A stretch of DNA of 64,000 bases, taken from Actinophytocola sp035634895 (GTDB lineage Bacteria > Actinomycetota > Actinomycetes > Mycobacteriales > Pseudonocardiaceae). The notes beneath the pieces were generated by a model that saw only the letters and a program-made list of their open reading frames with translations, did not search any database and had not been told where the DNA came from. Positions 19,801-27,693 of this stretch are shown here, piece by piece (position 1 is the stretch's first letter; the number at the start of each line of letters is the position of its first letter). Made by a program: the position numbers and the translations under genes. The stretch covers positions 1 through 64,000 of the forward strand of contig NZ_DASQCC010000127.1 in the NCBI RefSeq assembly GCF_035634895.1, written 5' to 3'.

Positions 19801-22800
19801 CGGCGTGCACCTGAACGTGGTGCCGTACCGGCTGTACACCTCGGACCTGCCGTGGACCAAGCTGATCGACTCGGCGCTGGCCAAGGAGACCACGCTGCTC
19901 GACGTCCGCGCGTTCCCGTACGCGGACGTGCAGCGGATCGCCGGCGTGCCCGACCTCACCGACATCAGCTTCAACTACACCCACTTCCACGGCTACCAGC
20001 GGCTCGCCGCGGCGACCGACATCGCCGTCCTCGACGCGAAGGCGTACCTGCAGACGAACTTCACGCTGCGGGCCGAGTTCAACAAGGACCCGTTCAGCAA
20101 GCTGCTGACGCTGGACCTCGAGGCGAACCTGGAGCGGGTCAGCGAACCGCAGCTGCGGCAGATCGCGGAGGCCTACGCAGGCGCGCTGGAGCACGCCGTG
20201 ACCGCGCCGGACCAGGTGCCGACCAACCGGGACCTGCTCGGCGAGACACGCTGGCGGGCGCTGCTGACCGAGGCCGCCGGGCCGGTACGCACGCACGCGG
20301 CCAGCGGTTTCCTCTCGGTGTTCGCACGGGCGGCCGAGCTGTACAGCTCCACCGTCGCGGCGGTCTGCGGCCGGGACTCGATCACCTACGGCGAGCTGGC
20401 CAACCGGGTGGACCGGCTGGCGGGCTGGCTGCACGCGTACGGGGTCGACCGGGGCACGGTCGTCGGCCTGCGTGCCGGCCGGAACCTGGACTACCTGGTG
20501 GCGGTGCTGGCCATCATGCGGATGGGCGGGGTGTACCTGCCGCTGCCGGCCGGGCCGCCGCTCCGGGTGGCCGGCATGCTGCGGCGGGGCGAGGCCCTGC
20601 TGGTGCTGCACGACAGCGCGTCCGCCGAGCTGGTCCAGGAGGCGGTGGACGGCACGACGACGGCCACGATCGACCTGGCCGACGCGCTGTCGGCGGCGTA
20701 CGTCCACGCGCCCTACCAGGCCCCGCACCCCGGCGGCGACGACAACGCGTACGTCATCTTCACCTCGGGCTCGACCGGTGAGCCGAAGGGCGCGCTGCTC
20801 CGCCACGACGGCATGCTGAACCACATCCAGGCCAAGATCGAGGTGCTGGACCTGACCTCGGCGGACCGCGTCGCCCAGGACGCGGCCGCGACGTTCGACA
20901 TCTCCCTGTGGCAGTGGTTCGCGCCCCTCGCCGTCGGCGCCACGACGGTGATCTACCCGGACGAGGTCGCGCAGGACCCGCCGACGCTGCTGCGTGCGGT
21001 CGCCGGCGACGGGATCACCGTGCTGGAGGTGTCGCCGTCGGTGCTCAGTGTGTTCTGCGGGGAGCTGGACCACTACGGCGTGCGGGCGTACCCGCCGTTC
21101 GACCTGCGCTGGGTGGCGTCGAGCGGCGAGACGCTGAAGCCGAAGACGGCCAACGAGTTCCGCCGCCTGCTGCCGTCGGTGCGGCTGATGAACATGTGGG
21201 GCATCACCGAGACCTCGGACGACTGCACCCACTACGAGGTGACCGGCGAGGCCGACGAGCGGGCGCCGTCGGTGCCGGTGGGCGGCCCGATCGCGAACTC
21301 GGCGGTGTACGTGCTGGACGCGAACCGCGAGCCGGTGCCGGTGGGCACTCCGGGCCAGCTTTACGTGGGTGGCGTCTGCACCGGCGCGGGCTACGTCAAC
21401 GACCCGGACCGGACGGCGACGGCGTTCGTGCCGGACCCGTTCACACCGGGCCGGGTGCTGTACCGCACCGGTGACCGCGGCAGGCGGCTGGCCGACGGCG
21501 GGATCGAGTTCCTGGGCCGGTTGGACAGCCAGCTGAAGATCCGCGGCCAGCGGGTCGAGCTGGGCGAGGTGGACCGGGCACTGGCGAACGTCGAGAGTGT
21601 GCGGGAGAGCGCGGTCGTCGTCCGCACCGAGGACGGCGAGAAGCGGCTGGCCGGCTTCTTCGTCGCGCCGGCCGGACTGTCCACCTCGGTGCTGCGCAAG
21701 GCGCTCGGGGCGGTGCTCCCGCGCTACGCGGTGCCGGACTTCCTGGTCCGCGTGGACGAGCTGCCGCGTACCGCGCACGGCAAGGTCGACACCAGGGTGT
21801 TGCGGGCACTGGACGTGACGGAGCAGGGTGACGCCGCGGCGTCGCCGGCGGCCACCCCGACCGAGCGCGCGATCCTCGAGGTGATCGGCGGCGTGCTGAA
21901 GACGGCGGCCACCGACCCGACCGCGGACTTCTTCGAGCTGGGCGGTCATTCCCTGCACGCGACGCAGGTGATGGCGCGCCTGCGGGACCGTTTCGGCGTC
22001 GACCTGCCGCTGCGGCTGCTGTTCGAGCACCGGACGGCCCGCGGCCTGGCCCGGTGCGTCGACCGGGCCGACCTGGCGGCGGAACCGTTCGCCCTGGAGG
22101 GGATCCCGGGCCGGCCTGCCGGCATGACCCGGTTCCCGCTCGCGCTCAACCAGGCGAGCCTGTGGTTCCTGCAGCAGGTGGACCCGGACGACCGCGCGTA
22201 CGAGAACACGAGCCTCCTGCACATCACCGGCCGCCTTTCCGTGGCGGCACTGCGTGCGGCGGTCGACACGTTGGCGCGGCGGCACGAGGTGCTGTCACTC
22301 CGGTTCGGCAGCGAGGGAGGCGTGCCGTACCAGGAACCCGGCCCCCGGTCGCTGGCGCTGGAGGTCGTGGACGACGCACCGGCGGACGTCGCGGCGTGGC
22401 TTCGTGAGCACGACGGCCGCTTCGATCTGGCCCGGGGCCCACTGGCACGGGCGAGGCTGTGGCGGATCTCCGAGACGGAGCACGTGTTCGAGTGGAGCAC
22501 CCACCACATCGTGTCCGACGGCTGGTCGAGCGACGTGGCGATGCGGGAGCTCCGCGAGTCGTACGAGGCCTACCTCGCCGGACGGTCACCGTCGCTGCCC
22601 GAGCTGCCGGCGCAGTACGCCGACTACGCCCGCTGGCAGGGCAGGTACCTGGTCACCCAGGCCGACACGGGTTTCTGGCAGTCCTATCTGGACGGTTACG
22701 AGGGCGAGCTGCCCCTGGCGACCGACTTCCCGCGCGGGGAGGACCGGTCCAGGACGGCCGGCTACGCGACCAGGACGTGGTCGGCCGAGTCGGCCGACCG

Positions 22801-23557
22801 GTTGCGGGAGTTCGCCACGGCTCGGCAGGCCACCCCGTTCATGCTGGGCCAGGCCGCGACGGCCGTGCTGATGGCGAAGGTCGCGCAGCAGTCGGACATC
22901 GTGCTGGGTGCGGTGGTCGCGGGCCGGACGGTGCCGGGCACGGAGAACCTGATCGGCTTCTTCGCGAACACGCTGCCGCTGCGGTACACGGTCGACCTGG
23001 ACGACACGCCGTCGATGCTGCTCGACACGGTCGCGCGGAGTGCCTTGCGGGCACTGGAGAACCAGCTGGTGCCGTTCGGCCGGATCGTGGAGAGCAGCGG
23101 AGTCGGCCGCACGCCAGGGGTTCCACCGCTGGTGCAGGTTCTGGTGACGTTCGACAACTTCCCGCTGGACCTGTCCGGCCTGCCGGGCGTGTCGAGCACG
23201 GTGACGCAGGTCCCGCCGGCGACGAGCCAGTTCGACCTGCTGTTCCGGTTCGTGGAGTCCGACGGCCTGACACTGACCGTGCAGTACGACACGACCCTGT
23301 TCACGGCCGGGACGGTGGCGCGGCTACTGGACGGAATGGCCGCGTTGCTGGACTTCTTCGTCAGCAGGTCCGACGAGCCGCTGTCGGCGGCGGAGCTGGT
23401 TCGCGAGGAGGACCGGCGGACGCTGGTGACCCTGTGGCACTCGCTGACGGGCGAGGACTTCGAGCCCGTGGCGGCGCTGGAGTCGCCGGCCTTCACGGAG
23501 TTCGTTGACCTGGTCGAGAAGCGCGGTCTGCTGACGGCGCTGCTACTGGCGTTGTGA
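13880..23557 (+). CDS. NRPS: FAAL-ACP-C-A-PCP-C-A-PCP-C
   Basis: 3225 aa. Residues 1-530: fatty acyl-AMP ligase (YTSGSTGNPKG, LSWLPMYHDMGLIG), loading a fatty acid. ACP Ser568 (GMDSLK). C1 with HHAIADY near 740. A1 (about 1050-1560) has a pocket read as DVWSVGMVH, near threonine codes. PCP with GGDS (Ser1617). C2 opens with a DCL-type YPIGTLQAGLLFHS but has HDALLDG near 1822, losing the second His of HHxxxDG. A2 (about 2150-2640) has pocket DIWEASMDD, close to codes I recall for 2,4-diaminobutyrate. PCP Ser2691 (GGHS). C3 with intact HHIVSDG near 2875 ends the protein. There is no epimerase domain. The ATG at 13880 overlaps the upstream small ORF. Substrate calls are motif readings only. Confidence 0.93.
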   Translation: MISIPHALVRWAEERPDDTAFTFVGGGLAVERELTYAELAEAAGRVAGFLRTRVQPGDRALLLFPPGADYLAAFLGCLSAGVVAVPLYPPRPGAKLDRITAVIRDCQAPVALTTEAMLPLLSDLPVTPHAVDGLADEPSLTLPKPAPSITLPNPEAVAFLQYTSGSTGNPKGVMVSHRNLAANLSAIEAGFGVRDDDVILSWLPMYHDMGLIGTTLLPLFTGRPAVLLNTFEFVRDPLGWLVAIDRFGATCSGGPNFAYQLLTERYDADRLSGVDLSRWRIAFNGAEPVRADTLAAFAERYAAHGFAGGSWFPCYGLAEATLFVSGTGAGCRTSTVDGREIVSSGTVAMDTEVVIRGDSGLPLADGQVGEICVRGPGVARGYWNKDSTGTFRTSIPGHAGDFLRTGDLGALVAGDLHVAGRVKDLIIIGGRNYHPHDVEAAAATDDRVRLGSAFQVDDRVVLALEVNLRSSLDGLADAVRRAVQTTCELELTEIVLVRPNSIPRTSSGKIRRAETRTRYLAGRLKVITATTAPTGRAGDVRALLAERIGFTLTDEDFRRPLAALGMDSLKLVAIKGAVERTLGVSLPVELFFGDATLEDVIAAADAATPVAPLATPDTHAATDSQLQLQFFDQLHPDDRSNTLSCAFRLSRRFTDVELHAAVSTAVTRHAALRTTIVDGVQVVGDEPRFGWDSLELADDTDNHDFLNVVTYRPFDLTEGPLVRAAAVHTPAGTTLLLVCHHAIADYASLRIVLADVIAELFGDKDFALGTGPTTALGWAAEQTRDTPEKRAKLTRLAARWRPYRDQVLFPSTPAARRRNPASTVDFTVDAGTLYEHCKERGFTPFVTLAAAYLRALHRVTGSPIVAVATLHHGRADTRFAGSVGYLVNPVPLLGDFSRGDDLPALEDRTWRGLRDALACAEVPFPRLVRALSPARHGQNPVFQATITFQQSADGRLGDGFAIPWSGARATVSGVDIEVVDVPPRDAAFAVSLYGARDGDELVFRLVYQRDLVDEPTARRVTEEFQLALAEAVGGVEPAREEIPAPSLAWVPNLADGFARAVELFGDRTALRERGTGLSYRDLDHRVAELAGVIGAGAGGTVGILLERSAEMVIAALAVIRSGAAYVPVDPGTPAARVGLILADAAPSLVITSTDLADRVPDGVPTLLVDEPLPAATPLAADSCPSTWDSRAYVIFTSGTTGRPKGVQVSHGNLLRLFTSTERQYGFGPGDVWSLFHSFAFDVSVWEMWGALLHGGCLVVVPRATAKDPAAFRELLRAERVTVLSQTPTAFNQLVAEDVPHADRLPLRWVVFGGEALHFSDLRRWVAKYGDDEPRLVNMYGITETTVHSSFRRVRRADLDQGSSLIGVPLSDLDFVLVDEALNPVPHGEIGEIVVTGPGVALGYLDRPDLTAERFITVAGVRGYRSGDLAARTPDGEFAYHGRRDDQVKIRGFRIELSEIRAALGAVPGVLRAAVVVDSPKATVVKERAVSTRITDTRDLIRGAAPAPSAGPRIVAYVVGDDTLVPNVLFEQLRARLPEYMVPAFVVAVDEIPTNHNGKVAKDRLPAPTAANCLREREVVAEVAAGTDVQLMCGLFEEVLGTTGVLPDDSFFSVGGDSIIALRLRATALARGISIELSDLYSLQTPRALAAHLDLADGAPKSGAPVPLAPFDLVTPDDRRAMPAGVVDAYPIGTLQAGLLFHSAYQADVNMYCDIFMFRLRAPYDHAAMTEAVERVVARHEILRTSFDFTRFSLPLQLVHETGSPRLDLTDLTGLSAGEQDASLGEWRQQEMTTPYDWACPPLVRFAVHVLSDTEFQFSMGFHDALLDGWSESALVTEILTDYWAILGGASPAVKEPPALRFADYIAAEQRILAREEVREFWATELSEVEPTLLPRLAAGSTDAHDGRMGFLSVDVPADLSARLDELAAANRVSLKHVLLAVHARVLALLTGRTDVILGVESNGRLEGPGGADVLGVHLNVVPYRLYTSDLPWTKLIDSALAKETTLLDVRAFPYADVQRIAGVPDLTDISFNYTHFHGYQRLAAATDIAVLDAKAYLQTNFTLRAEFNKDPFSKLLTLDLEANLERVSEPQLRQIAEAYAGALEHAVTAPDQVPTNRDLLGETRWRALLTEAAGPVRTHAASGFLSVFARAAELYSSTVAAVCGRDSITYGELANRVDRLAGWLHAYGVDRGTVVGLRAGRNLDYLVAVLAIMRMGGVYLPLPAGPPLRVAGMLRRGEALLVLHDSASAELVQEAVDGTTTATIDLADALSAAYVHAPYQAPHPGGDDNAYVIFTSGSTGEPKGALLRHDGMLNHIQAKIEVLDLTSADRVAQDAAATFDISLWQWFAPLAVGATTVIYPDEVAQDPPTLLRAVAGDGITVLEVSPSVLSVFCGELDHYGVRAYPPFDLRWVASSGETLKPKTANEFRRLLPSVRLMNMWGITETSDDCTHYEVTGEADERAPSVPVGGPIANSAVYVLDANREPVPVGTPGQLYVGGVCTGAGYVNDPDRTATAFVPDPFTPGRVLYRTGDRGRRLADGGIEFLGRLDSQLKIRGQRVELGEVDRALANVESVRESAVVVRTEDGEKRLAGFFVAPAGLSTSVLRKALGAVLPRYAVPDFLVRVDELPRTAHGKVDTRVLRALDVTEQGDAAASPAATPTERAILEVIGGVLKTAATDPTADFFELGGHSLHATQVMARLRDRFGVDLPLRLLFEHRTARGLARCVDRADLAAEPFALEGIPGRPAGMTRFPLALNQASLWFLQQVDPDDRAYENTSLLHITGRLSVAALRAAVDTLARRHEVLSLRFGSEGGVPYQEPGPRSLALEVVDDAPADVAAWLREHDGRFDLARGPLARARLWRISETEHVFEWSTHHIVSDGWSSDVAMRELRESYEAYLAGRSPSLPELPAQYADYARWQGRYLVTQADTGFWQSYLDGYEGELPLATDFPRGEDRSRTAGYATRTWSAESADRLREFATARQATPFMLGQAATAVLMAKVAQQSDIVLGAVVAGRTVPGTENLIGFFANTLPLRYTVDLDDTPSMLLDTVARSALRALENQLVPFGRIVESSGVGRTPGVPPLVQVLVTFDNFPLDLSGLPGVSSTVTQVPPATSQFDLLFRFVESDGLTLTVQYDTTLFTAGTVARLLDGMAALLDFFVSRSDEPLSAAELVREEDRRTLVTLWHSLTGEDFEPVAALESPAFTEFVDLVEKRGLLTALLLAL

Positions 23558-23564
23558 GGTATCG

Positions 23565-26168
23565 GTGAGCACTGACCGCGCGGACGCGTTACGCAGACGA
23601 CTGGCCAGGCAACGTGGCCTGTCCGTGGTGGACGGCACGTTGGTGGGCGTCACGAGCCTGGACGAAGGCTTCCGCCGCACGGTGGCCCGCCACCCGGACC
23701 GCCCCGCGGTTCGCCACGACGGCACCACCGTGTCCTACCGCGAGCTGGACCGGCGGGTGACGGAGTTGGCCGGCGCGCTGGACGTGGACCCGACGGCGCC
23801 GGTGGGCATCCTGCTGGACCGGTCCGTCGACATGGTGGCCGCGGCACTGGCGGTGGTCCGCGCCGGCGCGTCGTACGTGCCGATCGACCCGGCCACCCCG
23901 CCGGCGCGCGTGGCCGCGATCCTCACGGACGCGGCACCGTCGGCGGTGATCACGTCGTCGGCACTGGCGGACCTGGTGGACGCGCCCGTGGTGCTGGCGG
24001 ACCGGGCCCTTCCCACCGGCGGCGGCGCTCGTCCGTCCACCTGGGACACGAGGGCGTACGTCATCTTCACGTCCGGCACGACCGGGCGACCGAAGGGAGT
24101 CCAGGTCACCCACGGGAACCTGCTGCGCCTGTTCACGACGACGGAGGCACAGTACGGCTTCGGCACATCGGACGTGTGGACCCTGTTCCACTCCTTCGCG
24201 TTCGACTTCTCGGTGTGGGAGATGTGGGGTCCCCTGCTGTACGGGGGCTGCCTGGTGATCGTGCCGAGGGAGGTCGCGAAGGATCCCGTCGCGTTCCGCG
24301 AGCTGCTGCGAACCGAACGCGTGACGATGCTGTCCCAGACCCCCACCGCGTTCAACCAGCTGATCGCCGAGGACGCCCGGCACGCCGACCGGTTGCCGGT
24401 GCGCTGGGTGGTGTTCGGCGGCGAGGCGCTGCACTTCGGTGACCTGCGCCCGTGGGTGGCGAAGTACGGCGACACGGCCCCCGCGCTGGCGAACATGTAC
24501 GGCATCACGGAGACGACGGTGCACGCGTCGTTCCGCCGGGTCCGCCACGCCGACCTCTCGTTGACGGGAAGCCACATCGGTACCCCACTGTCCGATCTGG
24601 ACTTCACCCTGCTGGACGTCTCCCCGGACGGCGCCGGCGAGATCGTGGTGACGGGCCCGGGTGTGGCGACCGGCTACCTGAACCGCCCGGAGCTGACGGC
24701 CGAGCGGTTCGTGTCCGTCGAGGGCACCCGGGGCTACCGCTCCGGCGACCTGGCCGCGAGGCTGCCCAACGGCGAGTACGTGTACCACGGCCGCAAGGAC
24801 GACCAGGTCAAGATCCGTGGCTTCCGCATCGAGCTGGGCGAGGTGGAGGGCGCGGTGCGTGCGGTCCCCGGCGTCGCGCGGGCGGTGGTGGTGGCACAGG
24901 ACCTGCCCGGCCAGGGAGCGACCCTGATCGCCTACGTGGTCTCGTCGCTGCCGGCCGCCGACCTGCGCCAGGCGCTGGCGAAGTCGTTGCCGGAGTACAT
25001 GATCCCGGCGCGGTTCGAGTTCCTGGACACGCTGCCCATGAACGGAAACGGCAAGCTGGACCGCGCGGCACTCCCGACCCCGGGCCAGGCGCCGCGCAGG
25101 GCCGCCACCGATCTGATGGACCCGGTCACGGCGCGGGTACACGCCATGGTGGCCGGCCTGCTCGACGCACCGGCGGTGACGCCGGCGGCGAACTTCTTCG
25201 AGCTGGGCGGCCACTCCCTGCTGGCGACGCGACTGCTGGCGGCGGTCCGCGAGGCGTTCGGCGTGACGATGCCCCTGCGCGAGTTCCTCCGCACGCCGAC
25301 GGTCGCCGCCCTGGCGGCGGCGGTCCGCGGCGGCATGCCCGCGCCGCGGCCGGGCCCGCTGATCCGGTTGCACGACAAGAAGACCGGCAACCCGGCGGTC
25401 GGCATCCCCGGCATACTGGGCTTCGGGCAGTCGTTCGCACAGTTGTCGGCCGCGATGCCGGACCGCGCGTGGTACGCGGTCAACCTGCGGGACGTGGCGG
25501 CACGCCACGGCGAGCTGACCGTGCCGGTGCTGGTGTCGGACATAGCGGACCTGGTGACCGAGGCGGTGGGAGGACGGCCCGTACACCTGGTCGGCCATTC
25601 GTACGGCGGATGCCTGTCGCACTACCTGGTGACGGCGTTGCGGGAGAGAGGCCACCAGGTGGCCAGCCTGACCCTGCTGGACGCGTTGGAACCACGGGGT
25701 TTGGCGGCGGAGCTGGCGGACACGGGCGAGCACCGCGTGTGGGAGTTCCTGACGAACGTGGCGACCGTCTTCCCCTCGGCGACGACCCGCTGGGCCGGCG
25801 AGCTACCGTCCGCGGCGGACACACTGGCGACGGCCGAAGCCCTGCTGGGCGAGGAGGCCAAAGCCCTGTTCGACGGCGACCTGGCGGCGGCCTTCGAGTC
25901 CTACCGGCGCCTGGCGAACGTGACGTGGCCGTCGTCGCCCCCGATCTCCTGCCGCGCCTTGCTGGTGACGGCGACGAACCCGCCGACGGCGACGGCGGAA
26001 CAGGCGTGGAACTGGCTCCCCCTGCTCCGGAACGGCCTGGAGAAGAGGGAGATCGCGGCAAGCCACGTCGGCATGGTGCAGGCTCCGCACGCCGAGCCCC
26101 TCGCCGAGCTGCTGACCGACTTCTTCGCGGACACGGAAACCCTGCCCCACAACCAGAAGGCCTCGTGA
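23565..26168 (+). CDS. NRPS: A-PCP-TE termination module
   Basis: 867 aa. The adenylation domain (about 30-510) has FTSGTTGRPKG and pocket residues read as DFWSVGMVH, near the threonine code. It is strikingly similar to A1 of the preceding protein (whole stretches identical, e.g. RWVVFGGEALHF), indicating duplication. PCP Ser551 (GGHSLLATR). A type I thioesterase (about 600-860) has GHSYGG with Ser679. The missing condensation domain is the one ending the previous protein, so the two proteins must dock. The thioesterase releases the tripeptide by hydrolysis or cyclisation. The GTG start is 7 bp after the previous stop, with TGAGGT upstream. Confidence 0.93.
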   Translation: MSTDRADALRRRLARQRGLSVVDGTLVGVTSLDEGFRRTVARHPDRPAVRHDGTTVSYRELDRRVTELAGALDVDPTAPVGILLDRSVDMVAAALAVVRAGASYVPIDPATPPARVAAILTDAAPSAVITSSALADLVDAPVVLADRALPTGGGARPSTWDTRAYVIFTSGTTGRPKGVQVTHGNLLRLFTTTEAQYGFGTSDVWTLFHSFAFDFSVWEMWGPLLYGGCLVIVPREVAKDPVAFRELLRTERVTMLSQTPTAFNQLIAEDARHADRLPVRWVVFGGEALHFGDLRPWVAKYGDTAPALANMYGITETTVHASFRRVRHADLSLTGSHIGTPLSDLDFTLLDVSPDGAGEIVVTGPGVATGYLNRPELTAERFVSVEGTRGYRSGDLAARLPNGEYVYHGRKDDQVKIRGFRIELGEVEGAVRAVPGVARAVVVAQDLPGQGATLIAYVVSSLPAADLRQALAKSLPEYMIPARFEFLDTLPMNGNGKLDRAALPTPGQAPRRAATDLMDPVTARVHAMVAGLLDAPAVTPAANFFELGGHSLLATRLLAAVREAFGVTMPLREFLRTPTVAALAAAVRGGMPAPRPGPLIRLHDKKTGNPAVGIPGILGFGQSFAQLSAAMPDRAWYAVNLRDVAARHGELTVPVLVSDIADLVTEAVGGRPVHLVGHSYGGCLSHYLVTALRERGHQVASLTLLDALEPRGLAAELADTGEHRVWEFLTNVATVFPSATTRWAGELPSAADTLATAEALLGEEAKALFDGDLAAAFESYRRLANVTWPSSPPISCRALLVTATNPPTATAEQAWNWLPLLRNGLEKREIAASHVGMVQAPHAEPLAELLTDFFADTETLPHNQKAS

Positions 26169-26464
26169 TGGCCGCGCACCCTGGTCGCCTCGGGCACGTG
26201 GCGCGCGACCTGCTCACGCTCGGCCGTGCCGCGCACCGGCTCGCGGGCGAGACCACCGAACCGCCCATGCCCGGGTTCACCCATCCACGGGCCGCCCAGG
26301 TGATCACGCCCGGGTTCTGCCCGCGCGCCGCATCCGCACCGACCCGAGCCACCGCGGGCGCCCGTCCACCATCCCCGCCCCTGGCCACCGACCGTGTCCC
26401 GCGGCCGGGTCCGTTCCGTCCGGCCGCCCGCCGGCCCGCTCCCATCCACCGGAAGGGGTTCTGA
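26168..26464 (+). pseudogene. Fragment of the lyase gene in a coupled 98-codon ORF
   Basis: ATG 26168 overlaps the NRPS stop (ATGA), and the ORF's stop overlaps the MFS start at 26464. Residues 7-50 copy residues 126-168 of the argininosuccinate-lyase-like protein with five substitutions, including L-to-P and Q-to-R next to the motif His (MPGFTHPRAAQ). The rest is low-complexity Pro/Arg/Ala sequence unrelated to the lyase. It lacks most of the enzyme and cannot be an active lyase. The open frame and AGAAGG site suggest it may still be translated to keep the MFS gene coupled. I read it as a decayed partial duplication. Confidence 0.75.
26189..26318 (+). repeat. Copy 2 of the 130-bp direct repeat
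   Basis: Partner of 10520-10649, same orientation, about 15.7 kb apart, so the pair brackets the PLP/ATP-grasp gene and both NRPS genes. Recombination between copies would delete them. No inverted repeats or transposase remnants are visible at the edges. Confidence 0.9.
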
Positions 26465-27693
26465 TGTCCGTACCCGTTCGGCCGCCGTTCCTGGCCAGGT
26501 TGCTCGTTGGCGGGGCCGGGATCATGAGCCTGGCCAACTCGATCACGATCCCCTTCCTCGCGATCTTCCTCTCCCGCCAGCTCCAGCTCGACCCGGCCAC
26601 CATCGGCCTCGTCATCGGCTCCTCGGTCTTCTTCTCCATCTTCGCGGGGTTCCTCGGCGGCACGCTGTCCGACATCTTCGGCCGCGCCCCGGTGCTCCTC
26701 GCCTCCCTCCTCGGCGTCGTCGTCGCCTTCACCGGTTTCTACCTCGCCGAGCACGTCATCGTGGTCTTCGCCTGCAACGCGCTGATGGCCCTCTCCACCG
26801 CGTCGTTCAGCCCCGTGGCCAAGGCGCTCCTGGCCGACCTCCTCCCCACCGGTGACCGGGTCCGCTGGTTCTCCTACCAGTACCTCGTCTTCAACATCGG
26901 GTTCGCCGTCGGGCCGCTGCTCGGCGTCTTCCTCGGCGTGTCCGGCGGCCGCGGCGCCTTCCTCGTCGGCGCGCTCGCCTACGGCGTCTACCTCACGATC
27001 CTCGCCAGCGCGCTGCGCGTCGCGCCGGCGACCAACGCCGCGAAAACCGAGACCACCAGCGTCCTCAACCGTTTCGCCGGCAGCGTCCGCGCCGTCACCA
27101 CCGACCGGCGGCTGCTGTGCTTCCTCGTCGCCGGCCTGCTGCTCGAGGCCGTACACCTGCGCATCTCCGCGCTTCTCGCCCAGGACCTCGCCATCGACTT
27201 CACCGACGGCGCCGCGATCCTCGCCGTGGTGATGACCACGAACGCCGTCACCGTCGTGGTGTTCCAGCTCTTCGCGTCCAAGATCGTGCTGCGGAAGGAC
27301 CCGGTGACCGCGATCGTCATCGGTGGGCTGCTGATGTTCGCCGGCATGGTCGGGTTCGCCACCGCCACCGGAATGTGGGCCTTCATCGTCGCGATGGTCG
27401 TGTTCAGCATCGGCGAGACGTTCATCGTCCCGTCCGAGTTCGCCATCATCGACCGCATCTCGCCGGAAGAACGCCGCGGCAGCTACTTCGGCGCGCAGAC
27501 CTTCGCCCAGCTGGGCGGGTTCGTCGGCCCGTACCTCGGCGGCCTGCTCCTCGCGACGTGGAACGGCACCGTCATGTTCCTCGGCGTCGGCGTCCTCGCA
27601 CTCCTGAGCGCCGGCTTCTACCTGGCCATCGGCCGCCGCGTGCCCGGTCTCATGCAGCCGGTCGAGGAGGAGACCGCGAGTGCGGCTCACTGA
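26464..27693 (+). CDS. MFS exporter of the NRPS cluster
   Basis: 409 aa, 12 hydrophobic segments in two halves. The loop after helix 2 reads GGTLSDIFGRAPVL, the MFS signature GxLaDrxGRrxxl. The C-terminal half has the related EFAIIDRISPEERRGSYFG segment. MdtH/SbnD-like efflux carriers are the nearest type I can name. The start is the ATG at 26464 with GGAAGGGG about 5 nt before it, inside the lyase-fragment ORF. It lies between the NRPS and acylase genes with overlaps on both sides, so it is probably the exporter for the lipopeptide or its deacylated form. Confidence 0.85.
   Translation: MSVPVRPPFLARLLVGGAGIMSLANSITIPFLAIFLSRQLQLDPATIGLVIGSSVFFSIFAGFLGGTLSDIFGRAPVLLASLLGVVVAFTGFYLAEHVIVVFACNALMALSTASFSPVAKALLADLLPTGDRVRWFSYQYLVFNIGFAVGPLLGVFLGVSGGRGAFLVGALAYGVYLTILASALRVAPATNAAKTETTSVLNRFAGSVRAVTTDRRLLCFLVAGLLLEAVHLRISALLAQDLAIDFTDGAAILAVVMTTNAVTVVVFQLFASKIVLRKDPVTAIVIGGLLMFAGMVGFATATGMWAFIVAMVVFSIGETFIVPSEFAIIDRISPEERRGSYFGAQTFAQLGGFVGPYLGGLLLATWNGTVMFLGVGVLALLSAGFYLAIGRRVPGLMQPVEEETASAAH

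Noticed and set aside
17504..22285. Very long ORF (about 1590 codons) on the reverse strand inside the NRPS gene
   Set aside because: It is antisense to an unmistakable NRPS; its protein is Arg/His/Gln/Val-rich with no domain. Typical high-GC shadow frame.
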